A model generated the notes under the pieces. It did no database searches and was not told where the DNA came from. It saw only the letters and a list, made by a program, of their open reading frames with translations. This document shows positions 50,697 through 58,719 of a DNA stretch of 64,000 nucleotides, in pieces. Made by a program: the position numbers and the translations under genes. Each line of letters begins with the position of its first letter. Within the stretch, counting starts at the first letter, position 1. This DNA is from Gottfriedia luciferensis (GTDB taxonomy: Bacteria > Bacillota > Bacilli > Bacillales > Bacillaceae_G): the NCBI RefSeq assembly GCF_001712755.1, contig NZ_MDKC01000008.1, positions 1 to 64,000 of the forward strand, in the 5' to 3' direction.

Positions 50697-52160
50697 TTAG
50701 TAACCGATATAGACTGTTTTTATTTGTGTAAAGAATTCAAGTCCAACTCTACCTGACTCACGGAATGTGGAAGTACTAGAGCGTTTTACTCCACCAAATG
50801 GTGCATTCATCAAATTACCTGTCGTTGTTCGATTTACTTTAACTGTCCCTGCTTGAACATCTTTAGTAAATTGATGAGCGAGTTTCAAATTATTCGTAAC
50901 AATCGATGCTGATAATCCATATTCAACATCGTTAGCAATTAAAAGGGCTTCTTCATAGCTTTCTACTTCAATTACAGCAACTACTGGGCCGAAAATCTCT
51001 TCTTTAGCAATGCGCATTTCGGGTTTTACATTTGTAAAGATCGCCGGTTCAATATAGTAGCCGTTTTCGTATTTTCCATAAGTAAGTTGTTGACCTCCGT
51101 ATTCAAGAGTAGCCCCTTCTTCTTTACCTATTCCTATATACTTCAGCACATTTATTAACTGCTTTTCATTTGCTAGAGGTCCAATAATGACATTATCGTC
51201 AAAGCCGTCGCCAATTTTTAAATCGCTTGTTTTTTCTACTAATTTTTGCACAAATTGTTCCTTTACTTCCTTCATAACAATTACACGACTAGTGCCTGTA
51301 CATGCTTGACCAGTAAGATGAAAGCCTCCATTCACGGTTAGATTAACTGCCAAATCAACATCTGCGTCATCCATTACAATTAGAGGATTTTTACCACCAA
51401 GCTCCATTTGTGTTCTTGTAATAAAGGATGTGTTTTTATGAATATGTTCCCCGGCGCTAGTAGACCCAGTGAAAGTAACTCCTCGTATAGCAGGATGTTT
51501 CACTAAGATATCCCCTATATCGGACGAACTTCCTGTTACAAAATTGATGACTCCTTTTGGTATGCCAGCTTCATGAAGCGCCTCAACAAGTCGAAATGCA
51601 ATTAAAGGTGTATCAGATGAAGGTTTGAAAACAACTGTATTTCCAGTAATTAATGCCGGAGCAATTTTTCTAGATGGTATGGATAATGGGAAATTCCATG
51701 GTGTAATGACTGAAATAACACCAAGAGGCTCCCTTTCTGTTGTGACTCTCATATTTGGATCATCATTTGGGAACGTTTCCCCCGTAAAGCTTTGTCCCTC
51801 TATCGCATAATAACGAAGCGTTTCCGCTGAGCGAAGCACTTCCTGTTTGGCCGCGCTCATTACTTTTCCTTCTTCTCGTGTTAATTCTTCAGCTAGTTGT
51901 TCCACTCTCTGTTCAAGTATTGCTGCCGCCTTATTTAAAATAGCTGCACGTTTAGATGGTGGAGTTTGTGCCCAGGCAGGAAAAGCCTCGCTTGCTGCAT
52001 CAATTGCTTGAATCACGTCTTGTTCTGTAGATGCCTGAAATGTACCGACAATATCTTCCTTATTAGAAGGGTTTACGCTTTGGAACGTTTTATTATCTAC
52101 TGACTCGACCCAACTTCCAGATATGTAATTTTTATAAGTTTCTAGTTTAGTAGTTAGCAA
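50697..52160 (-). CDS. NAD(P)-dependent aldehyde dehydrogenase
   Basis: A 487-residue ALDH-superfamily enzyme oxidising an aldehyde to its acid. Motifs: ITPWNFPLSIPSRKIAPAL for cofactor entry, FTGSTSAGEHI for NAD binding, the general base Glu in MELGGKNPLIVMDDADVD, the nucleophile Cys in TGQACTGTSRVIV, and EEIFGPVVAVI. The frame has ATG 52169, but AAAGG abuts it; TTG 52160 is 6 bases past the AAAGGATGAT site and is preferred. The best-known similar types are betaine- and semialdehyde dehydrogenases; the substrate is unknown. It lies between the PqqC-like and GlcG-like genes. Confidence 0.92.
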   Translation of the reverse strand: MLTTKLETYKNYISGSWVESVDNKTFQSVNPSNKEDIVGTFQASTEQDVIQAIDAASEAFPAWAQTPPSKRAAILNKAAAILEQRVEQLAEELTREEGKVMSAAKQEVLRSAETLRYYAIEGQSFTGETFPNDDPNMRVTTEREPLGVISVITPWNFPLSIPSRKIAPALITGNTVVFKPSSDTPLIAFRLVEALHEAGIPKGVINFVTGSSSDIGDILVKHPAIRGVTFTGSTSAGEHIHKNTSFITRTQMELGGKNPLIVMDDADVDLAVNLTVNGGFHLTGQACTGTSRVIVMKEVKEQFVQKLVEKTSDLKIGDGFDDNVIIGPLANEKQLINVLKYIGIGKEEGATLEYGGQQLTYGKYENGYYIEPAIFTNVKPEMRIAKEEIFGPVVAVIEVESYEEALLIANDVEYGLSASIVTNNLKLAHQFTKDVQAGTVKVNRTTTGNLMNAPFGGVKRSSTSTFRESGRVGLEFFTQIKTVYIGY

Positions 52161-52183
52161 ATTTATCATCCTTTCTGAACAAG

Positions 52184-52212
52184 ATGGCAGTTCCCTAGTC
52201 GGAAACTGCCAT
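52184..52212. other. Hairpin in the PqqC-ALDH intergenic region
   Basis: ATGGCAGTTCC pairs with GGAAACTGCCAT (one bulge). There is no clear T-run on the operon strand, so it is more likely a processing or stability hairpin that sets relative expression than a full terminator. Confidence 0.5.
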
Positions 52213-52227
52213 TTTATTTTCTAATTA

Positions 52228-52956
52228 TTATGCTTGTACTAGAGCACCTAAATCCTTTTCAAGATATTCTCTCCATAAGCCATCCATATACATTCGACGC
52301 ATTTTTGCACCAGTACGAACTACTTCTAAGCAACGTTGTTGTAACTCTGGAGTATCAGCATGATCAAGTACAATTTTGTATCCACGCTCTCCGTGAATTT
52401 CATCTGATACGATGTGTAAGTCGAAGAATTCAATCTCCTCATCTGTAAAGTTGTACTTCTCACGTAATGCTGGAGTTTGCTTACGATAAATGTCTGGAAC
52501 TTGAGATTCAAGTCCTACAACTAATGCTGCAGTTGCTACTACGAAGTTTTCTCGTGCTGCGACAGCAAAACACCAACTCTGTAATCCTAACGTTGTAGGA
52601 GCCATATTGTTAGGATCTAATACGCGCTCACGAGTAGTTCCACAAGCTTCAGCAAATCGGATTAATAAGTCTGTATGGCGATCGCCAGCGATTTCTTCTT
52701 CGTACATATTTTGTAATGTGAAATCTTTTGCATCTTCATATTTTGGTAAATTTGGAGTGTTATGGTAGATATAAGCTAAGTAATCTGCAAAAGGTCCAAC
52801 ATAATGGTAATGATTTTCAGCCCAGCAAGCGAAGTGACTACGCTCTAATTTCCCTTCAGCCCATGCTACAGTAAAAGGTGCTTTTTGGCTGTGATTCCCT
52901 TTAATTGCTTCTTCTAACTCCTTACGAAACTCATCTTTAGATAATAATCTAGTCAT
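52228..52956 (-). CDS. PqqC/TenA-like haem-oxygenase-fold enzyme (possible diiron oxygenase)
   Basis: A 242-residue all-helical protein of the PqqC/CADD-like group. Possible metal ligands are AENHYHYVGPFADYLAYIYH, NMYEEEIAGDRHTDLLIRF (Glu-x6-His type) and FFDLHIVSDEIHGERG (Asp/His/Glu cluster), the layout used by haem-oxygenase-like diiron oxidases as well as by cofactorless PqqC. The presence of two ferredoxins under the same operator type favours an oxygenase, which is inference. AGGAGGAG precedes the ATG. It is first in the operon with ALDH and the GlcG-like protein. Confidence 0.87.
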   Translation of the reverse strand: MTRLLSKDEFRKELEEAIKGNHSQKAPFTVAWAEGKLERSHFACWAENHYHYVGPFADYLAYIYHNTPNLPKYEDAKDFTLQNMYEEEIAGDRHTDLLIRFAEACGTTRERVLDPNNMAPTTLGLQSWCFAVAARENFVVATAALVVGLESQVPDIYRKQTPALREKYNFTDEEIEFFDLHIVSDEIHGERGYKIVLDHADTPELQQRCLEVVRTGAKMRRMYMDGLWREYLEKDLGALVQA

Positions 52957-53011
52957 CCAAACTCCTCCTCCAATATGTTTATGTAGTTTAATAGTTTAGT
53001 TAAACAATCGA

Positions 53012-53025
53012 AGTATACCAAATAA
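53012..53025. promoter_or_regulatory. GTATAC-type operator 3 (PqqC-like operon)
   Basis: AGTATACCAAATAA has a GTATAC core with one full arm. It is about 56 bases upstream of the PqqC-like start. Confidence 0.65.
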
Positions 53026-53078
53026 CTTAAAACACCTATAAAAACTACTTTAATCGAGTGATTTATTTATATTTTGTA

Positions 53079-53092
53079 TTTGGTATACCAAC
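53079..53092. promoter_or_regulatory. GTATAC-type operator 4, perfect palindrome
   Basis: TTTGGTATACCAAC contains the perfect palindrome TGGTATACCA (53081-53090). It lies upstream of the PqqC-like operon and just beyond the transporter gene's end. Confidence 0.8.
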
Positions 53093-53176
53093 TAACCTTA
53101 TAGTAACCCATTGTTTTTTGTTTGTAAATATATTTTTATTAAATTTTCTAATTTTTCTAAATTTTAAAAGGATGCT

Positions 53177-54631
53177 CTACCATATAACGAGAGCGACAAT
53201 GGTAGAGACTATTAAGCCTGTAGCAACAGGAAGTAAGTTTTTCCTAGCTAACTCTAAAACATTCACACCACAAAAACTAGCAACCGCTACCAATGATGAC
53301 CACGCAATTAACGTTCCACCACCTGTCCACACAGATCCCATTTGACCGATAGCTCCTAGCGTTCCAGGCTCCATACCAACTCCCGGTGCTAATGCGCCTG
53401 ATAAAGCTCCCACTAGCGGTAATCCAGAAAAACCTGAACCTTCTAACCCAGTAATCGCTCCAGTAATTAATAGACCAAACGCCGTTAAAACCGAATTATG
53501 TGGAATGATCGATTGACCAGCCTGAACTAAATCAACTAAGAAAGCTGGCTTTGCTACATTTTCTCCTAAGGAAAAAATGGTACCGCTAAAGTCCGAACTG
53601 CCTAAGAAGAAGAATGCTGCAATTGGAATAACTGGTCCCATTGCACGAAATGCAAATACGAATCCTTCTGTAATATGTTCACTAATTTTATCAAGAGCTT
53701 GTAAACGACGGAATGCTACACATGTTACTACTAACAACATAGTTGCAACACCACCGATAAATGCTGCACCGTCTCCTCCTTCAAATCCACTCATTTTACC
53801 ATTACCAATTTTCGTTGAAAACATGAATATAATAACTGCTAGTAGTGATAGAGGGACTAATACAGCAAAGATTTTCCCCCATTTTTCACGCTCTCTATCA
53901 TCCACAGTAGCTTCTGTTGCAGCAGCTATTTCATTTGCGGAAGAGTTTTTGTTTACAAGTGATTGTAAATGTTGCAATGAAGCTTCACTTTCTGATTTAC
54001 CGATTGATTTGCGTTCAGTAAAGTACGTAATCGCGATTGCAACTCCCCCTGTAATTAACGAGAGAAGCATGACCTTACCTGACACAGCTGATGTTTGAAT
54101 ACCTGCTGATTTTGCAGTAAGCATTGGAGCAATCTGCATAATATAGTCGGAAGATAATGCCATACCTTGTCCTGCAATAGAAACAACCATGGCACAAGCT
54201 ATTGGCGATAAACCAGCACGAATAGCCGCAGGTACTAATAACGTACAAATAAGCGGAACGGCAGGAGTAGGCCAGAAGAATAAAGAAATGACGTATGTGA
54301 CAACTAATAAAACAGCAAAAGCAATATGTCCGTTTTTCATCACCTTCTGCATCGGAGCAATCATTCTTTCATCTGCACCAGTATCTTTTAAGGAATGTAA
54401 TAATGCCACCATAAAAGTGATGATTAAAAAGATGGTAAATAGCTCTTTTGCTGCTACAAGATTTGCGTTGAATAACGCTTGAAATCCACCAACAATTGAT
54501 CCTTTATAAGCAACAGAAACAAGAAAGGTCCCAATGATGGTAGGCAATACAACCCCTTTTCGAAACAACATAGTCACAATTACAACAAGTGTCATGATAC
54601 CATAAAGCCAGTGAGCAACAGTTAAATCCAT
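53177..54631 (-). CDS. Ion-transporter-superfamily permease
   Basis: A 484-residue membrane protein with about 12 hydrophobic segments and a soluble central loop (about 205-260). Segments such as FFWPTPAVPLICTLLVPAAI, HNSVLTAFGLLITGAITGLE and GSVWTGGGTLIAWSSLVAVA resemble ion-transporter (IT) superfamily carriers for organic anions, similar in outline to Bacillus YhfA. The start is ATG 54631 after GAGGGTGGGG; a GTG three codons earlier lies in that site. It follows the creatininase-like gene by 27 bases and is its operon partner. It may import the substrate of the pathway. Confidence 0.82.
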   Translation of the reverse strand: MDLTVAHWLYGIMTLVVIVTMLFRKGVVLPTIIGTFLVSVAYKGSIVGGFQALFNANLVAAKELFTIFLIITFMVALLHSLKDTGADERMIAPMQKVMKNGHIAFAVLLVVTYVISLFFWPTPAVPLICTLLVPAAIRAGLSPIACAMVVSIAGQGMALSSDYIMQIAPMLTAKSAGIQTSAVSGKVMLLSLITGGVAIAITYFTERKSIGKSESEASLQHLQSLVNKNSSANEIAAATEATVDDREREKWGKIFAVLVPLSLLAVIIFMFSTKIGNGKMSGFEGGDGAAFIGGVATMLLVVTCVAFRRLQALDKISEHITEGFVFAFRAMGPVIPIAAFFFLGSSDFSGTIFSLGENVAKPAFLVDLVQAGQSIIPHNSVLTAFGLLITGAITGLEGSGFSGLPLVGALSGALAPGVGMEPGTLGAIGQMGSVWTGGGTLIAWSSLVAVASFCGVNVLELARKNLLPVATGLIVSTIVALVIW

Positions 54632-54658
54632 AAACCCCACCCTCTCATTTATAGGTAC

Positions 54659-55429
54659 TTACAACTTACATTCTTCTTCTAGATGTAATAGCTTTTGGAG
54701 TTCGTTTGAAAGGTTTTCGAGTGCTTCACCTACAATCTTTTCCCCTATTTCATAACTTGCTTTCGTTGCATCCCCAATGCAACCATTAGTCGTCATCTCT
54801 TCGTATCGATAAAACCCTTGAATAGCTTTACCAGGTCGTAGTTGTTTCCATCTACCTTCGTTTTGGATGCTTCCCTTAGTAATTTTATTTGGTCTAATTA
54901 AGTGAGGAGCCAAGTAAAGTGCTTCTGACACTTCACGTTCACAGCTGTGACCGAACAATGGCGAGTGAATAGATTCTGAGATTGAAAGTTTGGCAGATGC
55001 AGTCGTTTTAGCATAATAGATTTCCAAACCTAGCTCTTCTGACAACATGGTGCAAGCAACATTTAAAGTTGACTGATTGCCACCGTGAGAGTTTAATAAT
55101 AAAAATTTTTGAATACCATGATGTTTAAGAGATACGATCATATCTTTTAAAATTGCGATAAGCGTAGTCGGTTGCAATGAAATGGTTCCTGGAAAGTTTA
55201 AATGATGGTGTGAAACTCCCATATTGACAGTAGGCGTTACAATTACATGAGGATACATTTTTTCAGCTAATTTCTCAGCCATTTTCTCAGCTAGAACTGC
55301 ATCACAGCTTTCAACCATGTGAGGTCCATGCTGTTCGTGTGCACCGATTGGGATTATTGCTAGTTTTACAGTATGTAGTGCATCCATTACTTCTTCCCAA
55401 GTCATCTCAGTTAACAAATATGATTTCAT
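54659..55429 (-). CDS. Creatininase-family amidohydrolase
   Basis: A 256-residue metal-dependent hydrolase of the creatininase fold. Metal ligands are visible in IPIGAHEQHGPHMV (Glu and His), SCDAVLAEK (Asp), LLLNSHGGNQSTL (His) and the late Glu of HSCEREVSE. The family includes creatininase, formamide-cleaving deformylases and mycofactocin-type proteins, all acting on cyclic or linear amides. The specific substrate is unknown. GGGGGTG precedes ATG 55429; the 6-codon extension is unsupported. It leads the operon with the permease. Confidence 0.9.
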   Translation of the reverse strand: MKSYLLTEMTWEEVMDALHTVKLAIIPIGAHEQHGPHMVESCDAVLAEKMAEKLAEKMYPHVIVTPTVNMGVSHHHLNFPGTISLQPTTLIAILKDMIVSLKHHGIQKFLLLNSHGGNQSTLNVACTMLSEELGLEIYYAKTTASAKLSISESIHSPLFGHSCEREVSEALYLAPHLIRPNKITKGSIQNEGRWKQLRPGKAIQGFYRYEEMTTNGCIGDATKASYEIGEKIVGEALENLSNELQKLLHLEEECKL

Positions 55430-55513
55430 ATTTTCACCCCCTTTCATAGTTGTATCCGCTTACAAAACCTTCAACTTTCGTCCTATGAATTCAACCTTTA
55501 AATTAAAGAGGTA

Positions 55514-55528
55514 TTTTGTATACCTAAA
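55514..55528. promoter_or_regulatory. GTATAC-type operator 5 (creatininase-permease operon)
   Basis: TTTTGTATACCTAAA carries the GTATAC core with near-symmetric arms and lies about 85 bases upstream of the creatininase-like start. Confidence 0.72.
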
Positions 55529-55541
55529 TTATGCAAAAAAA

Positions 55542-55874
55542 TTACTGTGCATTTACTGACTTTGCAACTTTCGGTATTGGGGCGTTTATATTTTCTTGTG
55601 AAATGACAATATCATCTTTGATTGTTAACTGACAGCATAAACGAATGCCTTCTTCAACCTTTTCGCCTAGCATTTTCTGCTCTTTCCAATTTGGCGGATC
55701 AAGCTTTTCTGCTCCTTCTAGCACTCTACATGCACATTTTGTACATTTTCCCATCCCGCACCCGTATTTCAGTTTTGGGAATTGACGGATGCCTGCCAAC
55801 ACAACTAAATTCGCGTGATCACGCACTTCTTGCTCAATAATTTCTCCTTCTACATGCAAGCGTACTTTTGGCAT
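55542..55874 (-). CDS. Plant-type [2Fe-2S] ferredoxin
   Basis: A 110-residue [2Fe-2S] ferredoxin-fold protein. Ligands are the Cys of YGCGMGKCTKCACRVLEG (C-x5-C-x2-C, with one additional Cys) and LCCQLTI. The arrangement ends in an Ala/Pro-rich tail. It is distinct in sequence from the ferredoxin at 47732, so the region encodes two carriers. GGAGGG is 6 bases ahead of the ATG. Operator 6 lies 230 bases upstream in the shared divergent region. Confidence 0.9.
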   Translation of the reverse strand: MPKVRLHVEGEIIEQEVRDHANLVVLAGIRQFPKLKYGCGMGKCTKCACRVLEGAEKLDPPNWKEQKMLGEKVEEGIRLCCQLTIKDDIVISQENINAPIPKVAKSVNAQ

Positions 55875-56097
55875 ATGTATCCCTCCAACTTCTTAATTTT
55901 CTTAAAATTTCAAAAATTTAATCTGATTATAATTCGAATTTTTTAGAAAGTAAATACTATTATTTATTTGGAAATCTTTAACATTAAATGTTTTGTTAAT
56001 TCAAAAAAACTTATTATTATAGCCTTCTATTATTTTTATTAAAAATTCAGAAAATTATATTGATTAATATTTTTTTCTGTATTACACTATGAATAGA

Positions 56098-56114
56098 ATT
56101 TTGGTATACAAAAT
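56098..56114. promoter_or_regulatory. GTATAC-type operator 6 (divergent region)
   Basis: TTTTGGTATACAAAATA has the GTATAC core and lies 45 bases upstream of the 56158 gene and within the divergent region that also serves the second ferredoxin. Confidence 0.75.
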
Positions 56115-56157
56115 ACCTTAGCTCAATACTACATAATTAGATGAGGAGTGTGCAAAG

Positions 56158-56493
56158 ATGGGTAAGTATATTGTTTTGACGAATAAAGACACGTTTCAAA
56201 CTATTGTAGATAACGAGGGATTAAAGGCAATCGAAACATACCACTTCTACTTTTTTAACGAACTAAAAGCTAAATATACAATTGCCGAAGTGTTAGATGA
56301 CAATATTAAAATTAAACTTTACGAAAAGTATGAAGGAAAAGAATACGTGAATGACATTCGTGTAAAGTTCTTTGAGACATTTGAAACGATTGAAGCAGCA
56401 CTAGAAGAGTTATACGAAATAGTAAAAGCCCAAGGTAACAGCGAGGACTCTCAGCATTCCAAATTAGTGAAGTCAGACGTACTAACTGTATAG
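56158..56493 (+). CDS. Hypothetical protein of the GTATAC regulon
   Basis: A 111-residue soluble protein: MGKYIVLTNKDTFQTIVDNE, a central HFYFFNELKAKYTIAEVLDD and an acidic helical end (ETIEAALEELYEIVK). It carries no cofactor motif and I do not recognise it. GAGGAGTG lies 9 bases before the ATG. Operator 6 upstream ties its expression to the catabolic genes, so a role as a small subunit, chaperone or adaptor for one of those enzymes is possible. A terminator follows. Confidence 0.75.
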   Translation: MGKYIVLTNKDTFQTIVDNEGLKAIETYHFYFFNELKAKYTIAEVLDDNIKIKLYEKYEGKEYVNDIRVKFFETFETIEAALEELYEIVKAQGNSEDSQHSKLVKSDVLTV

Positions 56494-56500
56494 ATTACAT

Positions 56501-56536
56501 AGAAATAGCACTGATCCAGTGCTATTTCTTAATTTT
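56501..56536. terminator. Terminator
   Basis: AGAAATAGCACTG and CAGTGCTATTTCT form a stem followed by TAATTTT on the plus strand. Confidence 0.88.
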
Positions 56537-56581
56537 ACAATAAAAAAAGACAACTATCATACTGTTGTCCTTTCGATTCTT

Positions 56582-57958
56582 CTAAATAAGCCACTCTAAA
56601 CCAATCAAATAAAACATTACAATGAGTAAATAACTTATTGTATATGGTATATTCCAATTCGATACTTTAAAGGAGCTCTCTTTAACGATGCTCGACATTA
56701 ATCCAATCGTCGCATTGTATGGCCCTACTAAAAACGCAGAAATGGCTCCGGCAAGTAATGACACAGTTAAAATATACGGTGATATACCTAAGCTTTGTGG
56801 ATCTAGCGCTTCAGCCATTAACGTTAAGGTTACTGCAGGGTGTAGCCCTGTAAACGCAAATGCTAACGGAATTAGTGGTAATAGAATTAAAAATACCTCT
56901 GGTCCTACAATATCTTTAAAATGAGTGACTGCTATATTTACTGTTACATTTATATTCGTACCTTTTACAACGGAAATAAAAAAACCAGCTGACAAAAAAA
57001 TAAAAAATTGGTCTTTCATTTTAAAAGAATATGAATGAAAATATTCCTTTAAACTATGTAAAAATGCTTTTTGCTGCTTAATGAAAAGAGACCAACCAAG
57101 CGCAAACGGTATTACTAGAATTGATACGATAATAACAAAAGAATACGAAAAAAGATGTTCTGCAAATGAAATAATGAGATTGAATAGAATAATAGCTATG
57201 AAAATATGAAAAACTTTTCCTTGAGTTACCACACCTTCTAGTGAAGCAGCTGTTTCATCTTTTACTAAATCATTTCTATGTCCTCTCAAAACATTTTGCC
57301 TTGAATTCCTTGTTGCTAATACCCAATCCAAAACAATCCCCAATATACTTAACGGTAATACATATGGTAAAATAGCTCCCCATCTAACCCCAGTTACGCC
57401 AATTACAATACCTACGATTGGTGTAATAGGAGCCCATAGTAGAGGCATCGCAAATCCATGGGTAATGGCTCGACTCATAAATCGATCTTCTTTTTTTATC
57501 GAAAAAAGACTTAAGGATGGTTGAATAGAATAGTAAGTCATTGGGAGAGTTGCCAAATTCATAAACATGCTTAAAAAGTATGATATTCCCGATGTCATAA
57601 TGTACAATTGACCGGATGTTTTTACTTTTTTCTGTATGATCGTTTGAATGCCCTTTGCATACCCTCCCAATTTAACCGGAAAACCTAATATTGGAATTAC
57701 TGCAAACATCGTAAGCAAATCAAGCATTGGACCGAATGAAAGGATATATTCTTTTATACTCGCATTGCTTCTCCAAAGAAGTATGAATCCTATTAGTAAA
57801 AAAATACTTCCTATTGTTCTAACGAGTGATTTTACTGTAAACATCGTATGAAGAACAATAAAGGCACAAAAAGAAGAAATAAAAAATTGTAAATCCAAAT
57901 GAAACAAAGAGGAAAATAAATATAAAAAAATTACTAATCCAAACACATACTTTAACAT
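56582..57958 (-). CDS. Multispan permease of the GTATAC regulon
   Basis: A 458-residue membrane protein with about 12 hydrophobic segments. It begins MLKYVFGLVIFLYLFSSLFH and contains FGPMLDLLTMFAVIPILGFP, FMNLATLPMTYYSIQPSLSL and ITHGFAMPLLWAPITPIVGI; repeated Pro/Gly-rich re-entrant patterns suggest an ion-transporter-type carrier. The family cannot be named with certainty. GAGAGGATG precedes ATG 57958; the 12-codon extension lacks a ribosome site. Two GTATAC operators and a possible cre site lie directly upstream, so it is probably a substrate uptake system. Confidence 0.78.
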   Translation of the reverse strand: MLKYVFGLVIFLYLFSSLFHLDLQFFISSFCAFIVLHTMFTVKSLVRTIGSIFLLIGFILLWRSNASIKEYILSFGPMLDLLTMFAVIPILGFPVKLGGYAKGIQTIIQKKVKTSGQLYIMTSGISYFLSMFMNLATLPMTYYSIQPSLSLFSIKKEDRFMSRAITHGFAMPLLWAPITPIVGIVIGVTGVRWGAILPYVLPLSILGIVLDWVLATRNSRQNVLRGHRNDLVKDETAASLEGVVTQGKVFHIFIAIILFNLIISFAEHLFSYSFVIIVSILVIPFALGWSLFIKQQKAFLHSLKEYFHSYSFKMKDQFFIFLSAGFFISVVKGTNINVTVNIAVTHFKDIVGPEVFLILLPLIPLAFAFTGLHPAVTLTLMAEALDPQSLGISPYILTVSLLAGAISAFLVGPYNATIGLMSSIVKESSFKVSNWNIPYTISYLLIVMFYLIGLEWLI

Positions 57959-57980
57959 TGTATCACCATCCTCTCTTGAA

Positions 57981-57996
57981 CTTTGGTATACCAAAA
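57981..57996. promoter_or_regulatory. GTATAC-type operator 7, perfect palindrome
   Basis: CTTTGGTATACCAAAA contains TTTGGTATACCAAA, a perfect 14-base palindrome, 25 bases upstream of the permease start. It is the best match to the consensus. Confidence 0.85.
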
Positions 57997-58043
57997 GATA
58001 TTAATTAGTATGATTTACAAGAAATTATACCATAATTACCTAG

Positions 58044-58060
58044 TTTTGGTATACAATTTT
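58044..58060. promoter_or_regulatory. GTATAC-type operator 8
   Basis: TTTTGGTATACAATTTT carries the GTATAC core about 90 bases upstream of the permease start, spaced about 63 bases from operator 7. Confidence 0.72.
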
Positions 58061-58112
58061 ATCTTTTTCTGTTTTTCACTGAAAAGATATGTATAAGTTA
58101 TAGGTGAATACA

Positions 58113-58126
58113 TGTAAGCGCTTTGA
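58113..58126. promoter_or_regulatory. Possible cre site (CcpA)
   Basis: TGTAAGCGCTTTGA differs from the catabolite-responsive consensus TGWAARCGYTWNCW at one position. It lies upstream of the permease gene, where carbon-catabolite control of an uptake system would make sense. Confidence 0.5.
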
Positions 58127-58393
58127 CTTCAAAAAGTTATTTTTTAATGGACTTTAAACTTTATGAAATTAGAGCAACAATCTTATATGGTTTTAAAGAT
58201 TATTATATACAAATCACTATATGTTTAACCAATTTAAATGAGTGCACAATTTTAAAAACCTTACCGCATTCCGATAAGGTTTATATTTGCCTTTTAAGTT
58301 CTCACTTGAATTAATTTACATTAAAAAAAGAAATTATAGACGTATCAATCCCCTTATTAATGTAAAAGATAAAATTAAGGGAGGTGTCTTATA
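58127..58393. other. Intergenic region with a hairpin
   Basis: AT-rich, no gene. AAACCTTA and TAAGGTTT (58256-58282) form a stem with a T-run on the minus strand; no minus-strand gene ends here, so its role is unclear. A short frame at 58123-58314 has no ribosome site. Confidence 0.45.
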
Positions 58394-58549
58394 ATGGCAA
58401 AAGATGTACTTTGCGAAGTTGATAACTGTAAATTTTGGGCTTCTGGAAACAAATGTAGTGCGGATTCCATTTATGTTGTGAGCCATAAAGGGAAACAAGC
58501 TAAAAACAACGCTGAAACTGATTGTAAAACATTTGAAGCTGGAATGTAA
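58394..58549 (+). CDS. DUF1540-family small Cys-rich protein
   Basis: A 51-residue protein: MAKDVLCEVDNCKFWASGNK, then CSADSIYVVS and DCKTFEAGM. Four Cys residues (7, 12, 21, 44) in the pattern C-x4-C-x8-C match DUF1540, a small probable zinc-binding domain common in Firmicutes. GGAGGTG is about 8 bases ahead of the ATG and a terminator follows. The function is unknown. Confidence 0.85.
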   Translation: MAKDVLCEVDNCKFWASGNKCSADSIYVVSHKGKQAKNNAETDCKTFEAGM

Positions 58550-58556
58550 TTGTATG

Positions 58557-58589
58557 AAGGGTAACCTACTTAGAAGGTTGCCCTTTCTT
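58557..58589 (+). terminator. Intrinsic terminator of the DUF1540 gene
   Basis: AAGGGTAACCT and AGGTTGCCCTT pair with one mismatch, followed by TCTTATTT. Confidence 0.82.
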
Positions 58590-58719
58590 ATTTATAGTAT
58601 TGATAATAACTATCATTTTCATTCAAATTTATTCCAATTATTTTATATTATTTACATCTAAACCATCAAAAATATTAAATCTTGGATCTATTTCAATCAT
58701 AATCGCTGTTTTCTTATGA

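Noticed and set aside
53577-54482. Long plus-strand frames opposite the permease gene (173 and 97 codons)
   Set aside because: Antisense shadows of a hydrophobic protein gene; no ribosome site, and the minus-strand product has clear membrane segments.
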